64,000 nt of DNA from Silurus meridionalis (Eukaryota > Chordata > Actinopteri > Siluriformes > Siluridae), in assembly GCF_014805685.1 (NCBI RefSeq), contig NC_060899.1, positions 13,492,954 to 13,556,953 of the forward strand. The letters run 5' to 3'. Shown piece after piece: positions 1-11,547 of the stretch; the stretch's first letter is position 1, and each line of letters opens with the position of its first letter. The translations under genes were made by a program, and so were the position numbers. The notes under the pieces were generated by a model. It made no database searches, was not told the DNA's origin, and saw only the letters and a list, made by a program, of their open reading frames with translations.

Positions 1-195
1 GTGTTTGGCCAAATATTATTTTTTACTCGTTAGTCCAGTGTTTCAGGAGTGCAAAGTTATTCTGTGTCTTAAATCTTTGGATTATGTCATAAAATCGTAA
101 GAAAATAAAAGACAAAAACAATCAGCTTGTTAAGCAAGCAGATTTACGCATGGGCAGGGTTAAGAGCGAGGGCATGCAAACAGGAAATAGATGTG

Positions 196-199
<4 letters not shown>

Positions 200-250
<51 letters not shown>
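200..250. repeat. (CT)n microsatellite
   Basis: Uninterrupted CT dinucleotide run of about 51 bp. Confidence 0.97.
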
Positions 251-254
<4 letters not shown>

Positions 255-769
255 CTCTCTTTAGCAGTAGGGAGAAAGACAGATCAAGTAAAACGATTGG
301 GCGGTAGAATGACAACAGCGCAGGAAGGTATTCATATCGACAGTCTAAAACAAAGAGATTATCAAAGGGGCGGTTTCTTAACTTTTTTATCATTTTTTGG
401 AAAGAGTGTATCGTTTTATACCAAATTGCATTGCGCATTTAAGGGCATAAATATAATCTTTCTTTTTGCAGAAAAGATATTTCAGCAATTATTTCAAATA
501 TCCAAAGTATATGGACACAGATGTGCACTTAAAGCGTATGATTGCCTTTTTATGAAATGAAGCAGGCAGTTCTGTGCACTTTCACTCAACAGAGTTACAA
601 ATATGATTGAAAATGGTTATATATGCTTGCCATTATTGAAATGATTTATTGCTTGATGTAATTAATCTCCCATTGCTCTAACACAATCTGTTTAGCATAG
701 TATCTTTTCAGTTTTTTGGCAAAATATGTCTATAACTGCATTAAAACAAAGGAAACAAGGTTATTATAT

Positions 770-975
770 AATGGTAACATGTTGATATGAGTAACACAAT
801 GGGCAACAAAATTTTAAAATGTTTATATGGTTAAAAAAATTGGTATTAGTGGTAAAGCATTGATATAAGAGGAGATAAAAAGGTAACATGGTTGACATAA
901 GAGAAAAAAAGAGCTAATAGTAGTAAAACATTGATATAAGAGGAGATATAAAGGGTTGATTTAAGGGCAAGTGTT
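770..975. repeat. Degenerate minisatellite-like direct repeats
   Basis: The phrase ATTGATATAAGAGGAGATA occurs twice, near 859 and 930, with a period of about 70 bp. GGTAACATG followed by TTGA also recurs near 773 and 882. The pattern suggests an old, imperfect tandem repeat in AT-rich DNA. Confidence 0.55.
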
Positions 976-2553
976 GACAACGTTTGCGTTGTTTATCAGT
1001 TTTTTAAAATTATAAATATGCAAAATAATCCTATCTTATAAAATCTATCTAAAAGGGTTGATGCTGAGTCCTAAATGATTATATATAAAATAACAATACT
1101 TAATTGCTCTCTGTCATTGAATTCCTTTTATATAAGAAAATACCATTTCTTACCTTTTTAAAAGTCACAAGATGCCATACATTATTTTGAAATGGAGATT
1201 TCAAGAAAGTAACAAACAACAATTAATACAAGCACACGTTTTTATTTCATTTTATTGTTTTTAATATTTATTTGTAAGCAAGTGTATTTATGTATTTATT
1301 TATTTTTACTTTGCTTTATATTAGAAACAGATTTAAATGGCATTGTCACATTAGGCATTCATTTAATATCTTTCAAAATGTGACCTTAATCATAAAAAAA
1401 ATGTCTTTACTATAGAAAATATCTCATCAATTACAACAGATATTTTCCATAAAGGGTTTTACAAAAAGTGTTTAACAAAAAGGCATTTAAAAGCAACACC
1501 ACTTGGATATGATGAGAGATGGCAAAAGTACACACATATCCTCCCAATATAAGTACAGATACTTATGTTTTAAAAGACGTTGGTAAAAGTTGATGTTCTG
1601 ACTGCACTTTTTCACTCAAGTTAAAGTAAAGAAGTTTGGGCTCTGACATGTATTTAAGGAAAAAGTAGACATTACTTCTACCTGTTTTAGTGTCACGCAG
1701 GTAACTGGACCTCACATCATAATAATATATTAATACAAAATAATTAAACATTTTGGTATCTAATGAATGTATCCAGATTAAACAACCACCATATAGTGGC
1801 ACAAGCAGAGCAAAGAGGATGATGATCAGGTGATCAGGACCCTCTCTGTTCTCAGTCATGTTTACATCGCTGACTCCCTCTCGGAGTCTCATCCTCATAC
1901 CTCTTGTTGCCTTGTCTTGTTTGTTGTTAGCTTCTTAGGCTAGCCCACGTCTGTGGTGGATGAAAGCAAGGACCACCAGTGGTAGATTGAAAAAGCGGTG
2001 CAATGACAAGAAATAGGTTACTGGTTTGAGAAAAAAAGAAACAAATTTAATTGTTACCAAATAGTTCAAAATTAAAATCACGAGCATGATTTGAAAAATG
2101 AAAGAAGTAGAAACTCCAGATATTTGTGTAAACAATTGTAATGAGTGAAAGCAAAGTGTTGTCTGAAAAATCAAAAAGTGAAGTACTGAAACCAGAATAA
2201 ATCAACCTAAGTACAATAACGAGGTACTTGTACTTCATTACTTCCCATCTTTGGATCGGATAGCACAGTGCCCCCTAGGCTAAAGAACCACGTACTACTC
2301 AAGTCATCGATATCGTGTCTCAGAGATATGCGCACTAGTTTGGATGCGTAACCATCAAAACTATGACCATAAACCTAAATTTGATTGACTAACAGGGGAT
2401 CTTATAAAGCTAATGAAATCGAACTCGAAATTAATAAAAACGACAGTCATTTTATTTCAACTTCATGCGTTTAACATTAAGTAGGCAATTATGAGTGGAT
2501 ATTGAGGCCTTTGTCTATTCCGCAGGGGTGTCTGTGATGTGTCTAAACACACG

Positions 2554-2600
2554 CGGTCACGAGGAGGTCACGAGACGTGCCGCTGTGCGGGGTGATTAAT
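2554..2600 (+). promoter_or_regulatory. DR5-like RARE with adjacent PBX-HOX site
   Basis: The sequence reads CGGTCA-CGAGG-AGGTCA at 2554-2570, a direct repeat of nuclear-receptor half-sites with five bases between. The second half-site is perfect and the first has C where A or G is preferred. TGATTAAT, a PBX-HOX dimer site, follows at 2593-2600. DR5 elements are the classic RAR/RXR binding arrangement and occur beside group-4 Hox genes in vertebrates. That this one works is inference. Confidence 0.4.
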
Positions 2601-3461
2601 GTCATCCTTTCAGCAGCCCAACATGTGAGTGACATTCTTAGATCAACATGTTTAAGAGGAACCCAAGGACAAGTGAACTCCTTGAACATGTATGTAATAT
2701 ACGCAGCAAGACGCAACCCAAAAGGGACAAAAATTGAAAGGGATTGTTCACGAGATGAAATTCGTCCACTTGGTTGGTTGAGCCTTGAAATGTATAAAAC
2801 AAGTATTTGTGCACTTTCTGGCAACATATTAGAGCGGTTTGAATGCTACTACATGAGCTACACGACATGTCAATTACGTATATTTGACGTGACTGTTTTA
2901 ATTTTACATCGTTCACATTTTTTTTTGCAATCAAATAAAGGTGTAATGCCAGCTACCACGATACAAACAATGTAAGAGGCATCATAGACCCCCAAAACCA
3001 CATGAGTAGCAAAGTTTTCACGTGCACTGGAACAACCACACAAACACCCACCCCCCTACACCCACCCACACAGACGGTTTTAATGAAATCATTAAATAAA
3101 TCAATAAAAAAACAACTAAATAAACAGCTAAACGTTTCCCCGAGGTAAAAACTAATAAATAATATTCACATCCTTTCTTGACAAGATGTAAATACTCTTC
3201 CCCAACTGAAAAAACACACAAACACACCTGCAACGAGGTTGTTGCTCCTTTAATTGGACATCAAGTTTTCTCTTATAAATAAATACTTTATTTTGTAAAA
3301 TATAAATGTCAAGTGCCAACTTCATTACTGATTACTATGTGCTTATTGTTTACAGCAGTGCAGGTTAGTGAGGTTATTAATCCTCTGTTCTTTGTAGCAT
3401 GTCGTTTTATATCGTTATATAAACGAATCCCATACTCATTAACACCCTTTCGTTGCTTCGT

Positions 3462-3462
<1 letters not shown>

Positions 3463-3517
<55 letters not shown>
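3463..3517. repeat. (CT)n microsatellite
   Basis: Perfect CT dinucleotide run of about 55 bp. Confidence 0.97.
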
Positions 3518-3521
<4 letters not shown>

Positions 3522-3949
3522 GCTCTAGTCTGGTCCATTGAAATATATTAGATTATAGTTTGCTATTATTGAAGACTCTTCGAGCTGCAAAGCAACAAGA
3601 GGTATATGGTGATTTGAGTCAAATAGACGATGTATCGATTCTTGGGGTAAAACGAATCATTCTTGCAGGTCAAATTCAGGTAATTGAAGTACAGACGGAA
3701 AATATTGGCATGGTAAAACAGAATGGGACATGGCAGCAAATCCCATCCCACCCACACCCTCACCCACACACTATAATCCCCAGGTCTGATTTGGTTCGAT
3801 TTGCCAACTTTCTCCATATTCTCGGTTTAGACTCTTTTTTTACACAAAGCTAGATCTTTGCAAGAAATGACTAAAGCGTCAGAGTTTATCGATGTTTTAT
3901 GCAGCTGGTTGTGTCAGCAACCACAAGAGCGCAGGAGCTAAGGAGGACT

Positions 3950-3960
3950 TATAAAAGGGG
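3950..3960 (+). promoter_or_regulatory. Strong TATA-box motif
   Basis: TATAAAAGGGG is an almost ideal TATA box. A GC-rich stretch (3966-3990, with GGAGCGACCGGCGCGC) begins where a start site would be expected, about 30 bp downstream. The surrounding DNA is otherwise AT-rich. It could be the promoter of an upstream non-coding exon of hoxc3a, since other vertebrate Hox3 genes have distal 5' exons, or a chance motif. Confidence 0.35.
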
Positions 3961-4082
3961 TTGACACCCGGAGCGACCGGCGCGCTTTTGCGAGAGAAAG
4001 AAAAAAAAATGATTTATTGCAGGCACCGCGGTTCATACAGAGTTCACGGAGAATTGTAGTATACTGACGCAGGCGCTGAGTT

Positions 4083-4169
4083 ATGGTCTTCCTGAACCAG
4101 TACATCAAAGATCCTTTTTCAGAATCACTGAAGCGGCGTGATGCACGGGAACAAAGTTACCTTGATTAG
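4083..4169 (+). other. Small ORF (28 aa) downstream of the TATA motif, unrecognised
   Basis: An ATG-to-TAG frame of 29 codons begins MVFLNQYIKDPF and includes a basic stretch, LKRRDARE. It starts about 100 bp after the expected start site of the TATA motif at 3950. It matches no family I recognise. If a transcript exists, this would be its first ATG-led frame of note or simply part of a 5' non-coding exon. A chance frame of this size is quite possible. Confidence 0.2.
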
Positions 4170-4342
4170 GAGAAATTCCCACCACAATCTGCTGTGGATC
4201 AAAACAAACATACGAATATGATTCCTAGTGGTGAATCCTTAGGTGGCTTTTTCTTTGCATGCATGCATGTACGTCTATGGCATACAGATAGATATTTATC
4301 AACCAATGGCAACTATAAAAGCATTTTAATATGCAATAAAAT

Positions 4343-4343
<1 letters not shown>

Positions 4344-4398
<55 letters not shown>
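4344..4398. repeat. (ATT)n microsatellite
   Basis: Perfect trinucleotide run of about 55 bp. Confidence 0.97.
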
Positions 4399-4948
4399 GC
4401 AAAGTCTCATTGGGTCATTGTTTGATCTGCGGTCATGGCTCGAGCTGGTCTACGCTCACATTCACTGCACACTTGAGCGTAGTAATATTTCATGTTAATG
4501 GTGCTGCAGTTCGGCAGCAGTCCGACTTGTAATATGCATAGTGAATGCTTCTATTTGACAAGCCTTGTGACAGCAATTCACTGAACTCTAAATAACAAAT
4601 CGTTTCTAAAACAAGATTGATTTTGCAGTTACGACTGAAAAACAGGAGGCTTTTTTTCTTCTTTTTTTTTTTGATTTCTATTCCTTAATAAAGGCTTTAT
4701 GAATTATCCGTAATGCTCCGATTATGAAGCTGCCATTCTCCAGCTAGAGCACGAATAGCTTTTAGTCCAAATTAGGAATCAGGTAAGCTATAGGGTGGAT
4801 AGATATGTATGATGCTTATCCTGCTAATGCACATGCAATTACGTCGGCCATCACAACACCTAGGACGAGGAGGCAACGAGTATTTTAAAATGAGGCATAA
4901 CTAATCGAGATCGTTTTCTTTTAATTGGTTGCTCATATGTATGCAAAA

Positions 4949-5101
<153 letters not shown>

Positions 5102-6539
5102 AAAATATATAGTCATGTCTCTGAGCAGGCCAAATGAGATGAGCAATGTTTCTGTAATAATTGAAGTGTACCAGGCTCTTGAAAGAAATGAATAAATGAG
5201 TTTTGGCACACGTGAGCCAGCGATAACACCACAAACAAGGCACTGAGGAGGGGAAATTAGAGCCTTTATTAATCACAAGTTAGAAAAACAACTGTGCACA
5301 GCTTTCTGCAAAGCTTTCGCGTTTTGGAAGGAAACAATAAAAAAAAAAAAAGGGGGAGAGAGTGTAAGATGAGACTGGGGCGTTCAGTTTGGCTAACACC
5401 CCGACAGTTATCACAATGGAAATGAAAATGATTTAAGTGATTATAAGTTTACGTTTTTAACTCTTTTATCTGTGTGTATAAATATAACCTCTAATACACG
5501 CGTGAACGTTGATGCACGGTGTACATATACACACCTACCGAGCCAAAATCATTTTTTTTGTAAAGCCACTAGGTATTGCGCCATTCACGGAGGGCTATGT
5601 GACGTCAGAGGGTATCATTCTTACTCCATTCATATGTATGTGTCTTATTTCAACGTTATTTTATTAAATTATCCACAGCAACTCAATGACAAAGAATTCA
5701 AGAAAGAGTTCAACAGTTTCCAGCAGTAGATATTTCCTGGAAACATTTCTTCTGACTTGTCTTATAACTGTTCCGTTTTACGCTCATTATTCTGGCCATT
5801 CCTAATTCTAACCAAAACCATACTTTGACAAAAATCGTCCTAGAAAAATATCACATATCGTGTATAAACCAGATTCAGAATGCGGTCGCAAGAAGTTTTG
5901 TTATCCAAGCAAAAACACCCAGTATTCACTCTGTCACTGCGCATTCGAGTTAAATACAGAATATTGATTCGTGTCTTTTGTGTTGTGACAGTGAGTCAAT
6001 TTGCCTTTGTTCGACCACACCCCAATTCCGCCATTTGTGTTTTACTTGTGTTATTAATAAACCTTAAAGCAACTGAGAAGTGTAATAGTCAGTTGGTGGA
6101 TTTCAGACAGGAGATATGCACAAAAAATGTCCTAAGGTTTTTTTTTAAAGATTTGACATTAGACATTGGTTATTTATACGAACAGCTTTCATACATTGTG
6201 CTTGCTAAGCTACATCCCCTATAACAGCGACCACAATAACAAAAAAAGTTATGGCGTGTTTGGTAAAAGCAACTTTTAATAAAGCAAAACATTCTCTTTA
6301 AATTGTGCGTATTTTAAAAAAAGGTTATTTTTGAACATATATTTGGAAAAAATATATAAATAGGTATGCATGGTCGTTTTTAAATAGATCCTAGCAAATA
6401 TTTATAATATATAAGTCTTCTATATATATATATATATGCATGTATTTAATATACATACCAACAGAATAAAAAATGTCAAATTGTTTTAAACCGTGTTAAA
6501 TTTCACGACGAGTATAATGTAGTATTTTGCCAATCCATG

Positions 6540-6974
6540 GACGAGAGAAAAAAAAAAAGCTCCCACTGATTCACGCGCTCCATTTTCTCTCCATCCAATT
6601 TCTTGCACTTGGTTTTTCCCTTTTTCCCCTCTGCCTCACTGTTTTCTCTAAACACCGGATTGTCTAAAAAGTTTTCCCGTTTTTTGTTATTTACAGGTTA
6701 ATCACTGCTGATACTAACAAGAGCGCATTATGGAGACGGAGACGGAGACGGTGTCTTCCTCCGGCAAGAAGTTGCTCGCAGACACTTTGCAACTCGAGGT
6801 TCACGCAAGACGCCACGCGATTGGCTACTGGGCCGTCACGTGACTCAAGGCTTCCCCCGTGTCGCCTAAGCAATTAAATACCGTGTGAGTGCGGACTACT
6901 TTTTTTTTTTTTTTTTTTTCTTAAACAAGTCGTTTCGAGATTAATGATCAGAATTGGACAAGAGGCGTTCCAAA
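6540..6974 (+). promoter_or_regulatory. Proximal promoter / 5' leader of hoxc3a
   Basis: The 300 bp before the hoxc3a start codon are locally GC-richer than their surroundings. They contain a reverse CCAAT box (ATTGG, 6820-6824), a 10-bp palindromic E-box GTCACGTGAC (6835-6844) and an AT-rich TATA-like TTAAATA (6874-6880). A run of about 20 T lies at 6901-6919 and a short (GGAGAC)n repeat near 6733-6751. The order CCAAT, E-box, TATA-like, ATG fits a compact promoter with a start site near 6900. The start site itself is inferred. Confidence 0.45.
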
Positions 6975-7392
6975 ATGCAAGCGATATTATACCACTCTGC
7001 TAATAATAGTTACATGCCCCAAACACTTTTTAAGCACCAGTATCTCGGTTCGGTGGACCAACAGTGTTATCCATGTGTAATGCAGGAAGGCAGTTCTGCG
7101 CACGACCTTCACGCGCTCGGCGCAGGTCACGCCGAAGGCCACACGTGGGACTGGCAAGACTCTGGGATTCATCCGAAACCGCACGCGACGTGTGCTAGTG
7201 ATAGCCTAATCACAAGTGGGATCCGACCTCATTGCACGAATCAAGTGGACCATATTAAGGGCACTGACGTGTCAGGGGAAATTAATGGATCAAGCACAAA
7301 AAGCTTCTTCAAGAATGTCTACCCTTTGATGAAAGAGACACAGTCTGCCACTGAATCTGCACTTCATGATCCACCCAGCTTCTGCCAATCAG
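6975..7392 (+). CDS. hoxc3a: Hox paralog-group-3 protein (hoxc3a), coding exon 1
   Basis: Exon 1 encodes residues 1-139 plus the first base of codon 140 of a 328-residue homeodomain transcription factor. The start is the ATG at 6975 (MQAILYHS), with A at -3; Hox3 proteins commonly begin MQ. The frame is open further upstream but has no ATG. The exon ends at CAATCAG|GTTTGA, giving a phase-1 donor that joins exon 2 in frame. Near its end lies the PBX-interaction hexapeptide, here VYPLMKE (residues 115-121), in the expected position before the splice site. In Hox3 proteins this is normally a YPWM or FPWM motif followed by KE, so the invariant Trp is Leu, one base away (TTG versus TGG). The rest of the exon is low-similarity linker with a WDW motif at residues 58-60. 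The HoxC assignment rests on the divergent sequence and on the adjacent group-1 remnant; a divergent HoxA, B or D group-3 gene is less likely. Confidence 0.85.
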
Positions 7393-9133
7393 GTTTGAAA
7401 ACTTTTTCTGTTGAGGAATATGATTTCCAGGAATAAATCTAAATAATATATGAACATTTTCAATGAAAAAAAGAACAGGTTTTGGTTTGACAGCATGATC
7501 TTTCACTTAATTACTGACAACCTGCATTTAAGATCATTACTTACTAAATTGTTAATCACAGTCATCAATCAATAATAATTGACCTGAAATTAGAATTTTT
7601 GTTTTGTGCAAGTTGAAGGAGTACAGAATTAGTTTTTTTACTAAGGCTGCAAAAAAGTTTACAAAAGAACGCAAAACTGTCGTGATTTAAATTTTATTGT
7701 AAATACGTGTGCATATTTATAAGGAAACAGAAGTAGCTACTTTACGTTTTTGTTTAGGAGCTTGACTATGAATGTCTGAGAAAAAAATAACAGTATATTT
7801 GTCTACTATATGTCTAAAGTAGGGTATAAGGAGCAGGTAATTAAGCAACAATGGTGCACTCAAGTTTTCTTACTCGCTGGGATAATTAAAAAAACAATTA
7901 TTAAACCATCTCTAAAACACATGAAGATTTTGATTTGTGGTATTGCCCTGCTTCTAAAAATGAGTTTTTCCTTGTATTTGTTATGGAAATTGGATTTGCT
8001 TGACTTTAAGGGGGCAAAAACTGCATGCAAACTTTAACAGGAATTAAAATTTTATGGAAATGACTACCCTTAACTTGCATAGTGGAAATTGCATACAGGC
8101 CTAGGAAGTTTGCAGACTGTTCACTCTGTTTCAACATGAATTATCACCACAAATTCTGCACTGTTAAAAAAAAAACACAGGTCAGATCCTCTCAGATATA
8201 CACACGGTGAATTAGAGTCTGGTGATGTCATTGGTGTTCAGCGTTTAGAACAAGGCTGTGCCAGAAGTCTTCACTATGATTAATATGGGAAAAGACATGA
8301 AGTGGCATGCAGTTTGATGTTACAGCAGAACAAGACCCTTCTCCTCCATTCCAAAGTTTTTTTTTTTTTAACTCAATAAGCTCTACCCAAGAAGATGAAT
8401 TACAAAGAGTGGTAGGCAACAAATAAAAAGCACACGACTTTGTTCTTGCTTATTGTTTTTCCCAAGTCTGCGAATCAGCGAGATGATTGGGTTTACTTTA
8501 TTAATAGTCTCGCATGTTACATGATTCAATTTAGACACTATAATATCCTGTGAGTTAGTGCATAGAGGTAGTTTAGACTAATGGGAAAAACATGCTACAG
8601 ATATGTAAATGCACACCAAAACATGGACTTTCCACTAAATGATTTACCTCATGTAATTAATTTATGTGTTAGTGAATAGTGGCAGAGAAGGTAGCAGATG
8701 CTCAGAGACCCCAGTTCAGTCTTGAGCTCGGATTACGTTTTATGAGGAGTTTTGCTTGTTTTCCTCCAGTTATTGTCACATTCTTCTGGCTTCTCCAGGT
8801 TTACTTCCACCTCCCAAAATCCTGCTGGTATGTGGGTTGGTTAGAGTTGTGTCTATACATAGAACACCAGGTGTGAACATGTTTGCACGGTGCAGTGTCC
8901 CGTCTCAAGTGTGCTCATCCACATTGATCTCAGAGTTCAGATGAAATCTGTCCATGATAAACCAGTTACTGGTTATAGATAATTGCACGTGGGTTAAAAT
9001 GCACAAATACATCAACTCAATTCAGAATAAAATGAGATTCTTCGAATACATATAAGGGCATTATAAAGGGGTTTCGACACTCATTCAGAGATTAGATGTA
9101 TTGTTTGAACTGCATAACTCTGTATTTTCACAG
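7393..9133 (+). other. hoxc3a: hoxc3a intron
   Basis: The intron begins GTTTGA and ends TATTTTCACAG, canonical GT-AG in phase 1, and is about 1.74 kb long. It is AT-rich with no other coding signal. Short homopolymer A/T runs are the only repeats seen. Hox3 genes characteristically have one intron between the hexapeptide and the homeobox, which matches. Confidence 0.85.
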
Positions 9134-9702
9134 GGACAACACCCTTTAACAATGGTGAGTTGGATTCTCCAGGGATAGCAAGAAGGAATGACAGCAGCTC
9201 CAGCAGGAAGCGTCTACGCACAGCTTTTACCTCTTCCCAGCTGCTAGAGCTTGAGAAGGAGTTTCACTTCAGTGCTTACTTGTGTCGCCCACGGCGCCTT
9301 GAGATGGCGTCACTGCTCAACCTCACTGACCGACAGATTAAAATCTGGTTCCAAAACCGCCGCATGAAGTACAAAAAGGACCACAAGGGCAAAGCAATGG
9401 TCTGGCCATCCTATTTAAGTGTCCCATCTTCAGGAGAAGGTAGTAGTGGCCCAGTGGATATTACAGCTACAGCCTCACACAACCTCCAGTATTTCAGTCA
9501 GCCGATCATGAACTGCACTCAAAGTGGTCATGGAGACTGGTTTCTGCTTACAAAGTCAACTACACCTGTTAAAGACCTCAGCAATGGACTTCAACCTGTT
9601 CCCAGACTGGATTCTTCAAGTTTATCCTCAGGGCATGACTTCTGTTTGCACCAGCAAGAGGAAAGTTGCATCCTGGCACCTCCTGGACTCTCATACATGT
9701 GA
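9134..9702 (+). CDS. hoxc3a: Hox paralog-group-3 protein (hoxc3a), homeobox exon 2
   Basis: Exon 2 completes codon 140 and runs to a TGA at 9700-9702. The homeodomain spans residues 164-223, from [10 protein letters not shown] to [10 protein letters not shown], with the antennapedia-class recognition helix [13 protein letters not shown] including Q50 and N51. LCRPRR in helix 2 and MKYKKD at the end mark paralog group 3. Residues 23-24 of the domain are Ser-Ala (HFSAY) where Hox3 proteins usually have Asn-Arg (HFNRY), and F8 replaces the common Tyr. A serine run (residues 160-163) precedes the domain. The C-terminal tail of about 105 residues is short: whole-protein length of 328 compares with about 430 for HOXA3, HOXB3 and HOXD3. 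The product should be a nuclear DNA-binding regulator of anterior patterning; target function is inferred from the family. Confidence 0.93.
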
Positions 9703-11010
9703 CCATTCCTCTCCACAATCACCCACTTTCTTAGTTTCAACTAATACCGAATCAAATCGAGTGAATCGAAAAAAAAGTGGGGTTTTAGAAGTTACAGTGT
9801 TTTTTTTTTTCTGTGTATAGAATCACAGAACCAAATTGTAAGAATTCCTACAGATTTCACACAAGATTGGATTGTCATGCCATATTTTGGCACATAGCTC
9901 CACAGCTGCTATCACTTTGAGAAGAGGCAGGATTTGTTGCCCTCAGAAGCTGACTTACAGGCAGATCATTGACTTAAAAGAGAGCCAAGTTTACTCTCAT
10001 GGGCAAAAGGCCAGGGGAGAAATACATTACGTTATCAGCCAGTATGCAGTAAAGCTGGAAGGGTTTCCTCTGTGGATAAGTTGTAGCAGGCTCTGTGAAA
10101 TGTAAAGAGATTCATTAAACATGGACATGAGTTGAAAATGTATCCACCCATTACAGGCTGTGCGGAGGGAATCCTTCAAAACATTATCAAGAGCATTTGT
10201 TGTTTTTAACTTTAACCTGAAATATCAGCAGGGGTGGAAAAAGTAAAGACAAACTGCACATCTACATCTAAACATGCATAAGTAGTTTTTTAAAGAATGT
10301 TATTTTTTATCATTTTGCAAACTGGTGTCATGCTGTCATCGTGTATTAATCATTTGTGAATCATAAAGAACACCAGCTTAAAAACCGATTAGCACCTCTG
10401 TGTGAAGGTTTCATACATCGATTTTATTGGAGTCACTGTAAAATGTACTTCTTAATTTTAGTTTCAATAATACTTGATTTCTAAAATTCTGAAATTTCTA
10501 AAAGATACTAAAGGTATTTTCCACCTATGTATATCAGAACACACTATACTGTATGCCTCAAACCATATTTACACAAAAGCATGTAAGACAATTTGTATGG
10601 GTTGTATGTCATCTGGATTTACAGATTGTTCCTGTAGAAGAATAAATATTCCAACAAAGGCAAACAAGCATGTAAACACTTTGTTCATTTCAGTACTTGT
10701 TTCTCATTTGTTTATTAAGCAAATTATGCAAACGTCTAAATATCTACGTCCTGTATTTAGTATTCTGTGATAACTTCCTATTTATGCTGTTAATACATAC
10801 TGCTGATTTTAGTAGCTATTGAACATATTTTAGGAAAAATCATGATGATAAAATCTGGAAAAGGAATGCCCTCGATTGTCAGTGCAGGTCTTTGTCTAAT
10901 CTTAGAAAATTGTAATAATCAATTTAAATAGAAAACAAAAACATGCTTTTCATTATGTGTTTCTTGTTTGTTTTGTGTGTAGTGCATTTGAATAAACTGA
11001 AATAATGCTT
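9703..11010 (+). other. hoxc3a: Probable 3'UTR of hoxc3a with candidate poly(A) signals
   Basis: No coding frame of note follows the stop codon. AATAAA hexamers occur at 10641-10646 and 10991-10996, so a 3'UTR of about 0.95 to 1.3 kb is plausible. Which signal is used cannot be seen from sequence. Confidence 0.4.
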
Positions 11011-11537
11011 GCATTCTAAAAAAAAAAAGATCCCTTGAAGTCGTGGTTGTGCTGCACATTCTAAACAAAATCTAGAACAGAAGATCCTGATGATGCAATG
11101 ATGTCGCTGTGTGCACACAGGGTCGTAAATTTTCCCAAAAGGTGAACTTTCAAGTCTTTCAGCATCCAGCAGCAGTGCATTTTGTATTCTGTAGTCTGTA
11201 AAACAATCTACATAAGCGTGCCCTCCCCCACCCCCCACCTCTCACTCTCCTAACATTAATCATCCAGACAAGGCTTCTCATTCCCTCTCCACCGCTGCAG
11301 CCGCCCAAGTGGCGAACCCGCTGGGCATCAGCACTGCCAGCTTAGCCCAGTTCCACCCCCCCCCTCCAAATCCCAACTCCAATCCAGCTCTTGTTTGACA
11401 AACAAAGTGGCACGATATCAAATAAAAAAATTCCGATTTTTTTCAAAGTACCAATGGCCCAAACATATCCACCATATCGTTGAGAGGGACAACCTAGTAA
11501 GTGCTGCACTGGGCTTTGTGTGGGCCATTGCTCAATT

Positions 11538-11547
11538 TGATTAATTA
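11538..11547 (+). promoter_or_regulatory. PBX-HOX consensus site
   Basis: TGATTAATTA matches the PBX-HOX heterodimer consensus TGATNNATNN exactly and is followed closely by a second homeodomain core (TTTAATTAAG). It sits about 1.8 kb downstream of hoxc3a. A match of this length will also occur by chance in AT-rich DNA. Confidence 0.3.

Noticed and set aside
150..560. 136-residue frame with a Leu-Ser run
   Set aside because: The middle is a translated CT microsatellite and the rest has no recognisable similarity.
6954..6974. Extension of the hoxc3a frame upstream of the ATG at 6975
   Set aside because: The frame is open but begins with TTG, not ATG. The ATG at 6975 gives the MQ start usual for Hox3 proteins and has a good context.
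7393..7436. Reading through the end of hoxc3a exon 1 to the TAA at 7434
   Set aside because: A clear donor (CAG|GTTTGA) lies before it, and joining at phase 1 to the acceptor at 9133 gives a continuous Hox3 protein.
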